Shown here one piece after another: positions 62,504-64,000 of a stretch of 64,000 bases of DNA. The translations under genes were made by a program, and so were the position numbers. The notes beneath the pieces were generated by a model. It did no database searches, had not been told where the DNA came from, and saw only the letters and a program-made list of their open reading frames with translations. Where the stretch lies: the NCBI RefSeq assembly GCF_008086345.1, contig NZ_CP043006.1, positions 4,958,032 to 5,022,031 of the forward strand, read 5' to 3'. Every line of letters begins with the position of its first letter. The first letter of the stretch is position 1. This DNA is from Chitinophaga sp. XS-30 (GTDB lineage: Bacteria; Bacteroidota; Bacteroidia; Chitinophagales; Chitinophagaceae).

Positions 62504-63847
62504 ATGAAAACATGCTTCATTTTATTTTTCATCGCTTCAGCGCTTGCGCTACCTGCCACTGCACAATATGTTACCGGTAAAGGGAATGACGTTAACACTC
62601 CGCTGCATCTCCTGAAACCGGATTATACGATCCCTTACGGCGAAACCACAAAGGAAGAGATCGTGGATGTACTGGACCGGGTGTACACCTACCTGAACAA
62701 AGTCACCCCCATGGCATTGATCGATAAAACCACACAGGCCATGATCACAGACCCGTCGAAAGCCAATGCCAACAGTATTTTCAAACCGGGTGATTTCAGG
62801 CTGATCAGTTATGAATGGGGCGTGACATACACCGGTATGCTTGAAGCCACGGCGGCCACCGGCGATAAAAAATATGCCGCTTATACGATCGACCGGATCA
62901 ACTTCATCGGGGATGTGGTGAAACATTACCGTGAAATGAATGGCGCCACACCTGTAAGGTCCGTATTGGAGCCGCGTGCGCTGGACGATGCAGGTTCTAT
63001 GGCCGCAGCAACGATAAAAGCCATGCGGGCGGGAGCGGACAACAGCGAACTAAAGACTATCGCAGACCGCTACATCGCCTATATCCTCACGAAGGAATTC
63101 CGGCTGAAAGACGGTACCCTGGCGCGCAACCGGCCATTGCCCAATACCCTCTGGCTGGATGACCTCTATATGAGCCTGCCCGCGCTGGCGCAGATGGGCG
63201 TGCTTACCGGAGACGAACAGTATTTCGAAAAAGCATTAAAGCAGTACCGGCAATTCGCCGGCCGTATGTTCAATAAAGAAAAAGGGCTGTACATGCATGG
63301 CTGGGTGGAGGATATGGCCCCGCATCCGCAATTCCACTGGGCCAGGGCGAACGGCTGGGCAATCATGACGAAGATAGAACTGCTGGACGCCCTGCCGGAC
63401 AATCATCCCGGCAAAGCGGAATTGATGGAGATGCTGCAACAACATGCCGCCGGTCTTGCTCAACGGCAACACAAAACCGGCTTCTGGCATCAGTTGCTGG
63501 ACAGGAATGACTCCTACCTCGAAACCTCCGCCACAGCGATCTACACCTATTGCATCGCCAGGGCGATCAACAAAGGATGGCTGGATGCCAGGGCATACGG
63601 CCCGATGGTGTTACTGGCCTGGAATGCGGTGAGCACGAAGGTCACCGAAGAAGGCCAGGTAGAAGGCACCTGTGTAGGCACCGGCATGGGCTTCGACCCG
63701 GCGTTCTATTATCATCGCCCGGTCAACAATTTCGCCGCGCATGGGTATGGCCCGGTATTGCTGGCGGCCGCGGAGATGTACCGCCTGCTGGAACGGCACC
63801 CGTTCAGGATCAATGACAGTGCGGTGCAGATGGAGGGTTCACGATAA
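62504..63847 (+). CDS. GH105-type unsaturated rhamnogalacturonyl/glucuronyl hydrolase
   Basis: 447 residues from the ATG at 62504 with a signal peptide (MKTCFILFFIASALALPATA). The (alpha/alpha)6 barrel shows the paired aspartates of the family: D161/D162 in RALDDAGSM and D219/D220 in TLWLDDLYMSL, corresponding to D88 and D143 of B. subtilis YteR. HWARANGWAIMTKIEL and GTCVGTGMGFDPAFYYHRP complete the active site. It removes the unsaturated uronic acid left by pectin lyases. It follows the ara operon's terminator and has its own start; pectin side chains carry arabinan, which links both. Confidence 0.88.
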   Translation: MKTCFILFFIASALALPATAQYVTGKGNDVNTPLHLLKPDYTIPYGETTKEEIVDVLDRVYTYLNKVTPMALIDKTTQAMITDPSKANANSIFKPGDFRLISYEWGVTYTGMLEATAATGDKKYAAYTIDRINFIGDVVKHYREMNGATPVRSVLEPRALDDAGSMAAATIKAMRAGADNSELKTIADRYIAYILTKEFRLKDGTLARNRPLPNTLWLDDLYMSLPALAQMGVLTGDEQYFEKALKQYRQFAGRMFNKEKGLYMHGWVEDMAPHPQFHWARANGWAIMTKIELLDALPDNHPGKAELMEMLQQHAAGLAQRQHKTGFWHQLLDRNDSYLETSATAIYTYCIARAINKGWLDARAYGPMVLLAWNAVSTKVTEEGQVEGTCVGTGMGFDPAFYYHRPVNNFAAHGYGPVLLAAAEMYRLLERHPFRINDSAVQMEGSR

Positions 63848-63908
63848 ACATAGTGTACAAATGACGGTCGATAGCCAGCCTCATATAGATGCCGGGAGCA
63901 AGTTAACT

Positions 63909-64000
63909 TTACAGCTTATAGAACTTCCAGCTGGTTTTGAAATCCTTTTTCAGCGGCTGGTTGGTGAGGATGGCCCGCACCATTTCCACGGGCATGGCGT
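63909..64000 (-). CDS. C-terminal end of a gene, partial (runs off right edge)
   Basis: Thirty codons end at a stop at 63909-63911: AMPVEMVRAILTNQPLKKDF then KTSWKFYKL. They are open to the window edge. The piece is too short to name; position suggests another polysaccharide-related gene. It converges with the GH105 gene, 61 bp between stops, and no terminator is visible in that gap. Confidence 0.55.
   Translation of the reverse strand, partial: AMPVEMVRAILTNQPLKKDFKTSWKFYKL

Noticed and set aside
1..64000. tRNA, rRNA, insertion sequence or prophage
   Set aside because: All intergenic gaps were read for tRNA-like arms and terminal repeats; no tRNA, rRNA, transposase or integrase was found.

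Overview
The window comes from a Bacteroidota genome, most likely Chitinophagaceae and close to Chitinophaga. Signs are SusC/SusD pairs, a FecI/FecR pair, a SusC-linked lipoprotein, 7TMR-DISM and LytS-type kinases, many signal peptides ending in AQ, a Nudix-fold arabinose regulator, roughly balanced to GC-leaning coding DNA, and promoter-like words of the TAnnTTTG type (for example TATCTTTG at 2887, TACATTTG at 32848, TACCTTTG at 36559, TATGTTTG at 39909). No rRNA, tRNA, phage, transposase or CRISPR array was seen.

Layout. 1-2.9 kb: an AraC-type regulator cut by the left edge, a VOC protein, a Crp/Fnr regulator and a DoxX protein. 2.9-8.8 kb: a CzcCBA-type divalent-metal efflux operon headed by a small exported protein. 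9.8-14.7 kb: a methyltransferase with a GYAGD motif, divergent from a flavin monooxygenase and a hybrid kinase with a XylR-N/V4R ligand domain; this could be a small-molecule synthesis-and-sensing module. 14.7-19.1 kb: a decaying LytS/LytTR pair (response regulator frameshifted, kinase N-box altered), an intact 7TMR-DISM kinase/NarL pair and a leftover scrap of another NarL-type regulator. 19.2-29.1 kb (minus): sigma factor, FecR, kelch-type lipoprotein, SusC, SusD and two thioredoxin-fold proteins. 29.1-38.8 kb: single genes for a geranylgeranyl-reductase-type oxidoreductase, a PAS protein lacking a kinase catalytic domain, an FMN glutamate-synthase-like enzyme, a winged-helix protein, a permease fragment, a frameshifted DEAD-box helicase and a DUF1080 protein. 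Two tandem repeat blocks lie at gene borders here. 38.8-41.8 kb: an esterase-fold secreted protein and an ArsR/AHSA1/YdeI/DoxX operon with a double-dyad operator. 42.2-44.6 kb: a nucleotidase divergent from a DeoR regulator, then a YihY membrane protein.

44.6-64 kb is mostly plant-polysaccharide (arabinan/pectin) metabolism: a GH127 enzyme, an S9 peptidase, an AraC regulator, an APC permease, a secreted aldose 1-epimerase, a second beta-L-arabinofuranosidase-type enzyme, the Nudix regulator AraR, and the chain araB-araD-araA-sodium/solute symporter ending in a strong terminator, followed by a GH105 enzyme and the end of another gene. Together they would release L-arabinose outside the cytoplasm, import it and convert it through L-ribulose and L-ribulose 5-phosphate to D-xylulose 5-phosphate.

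Two genes (LytTR regulator, DEAD-box helicase) carry single frameshifts, so either real decay or residual sequencing error should be kept in mind.
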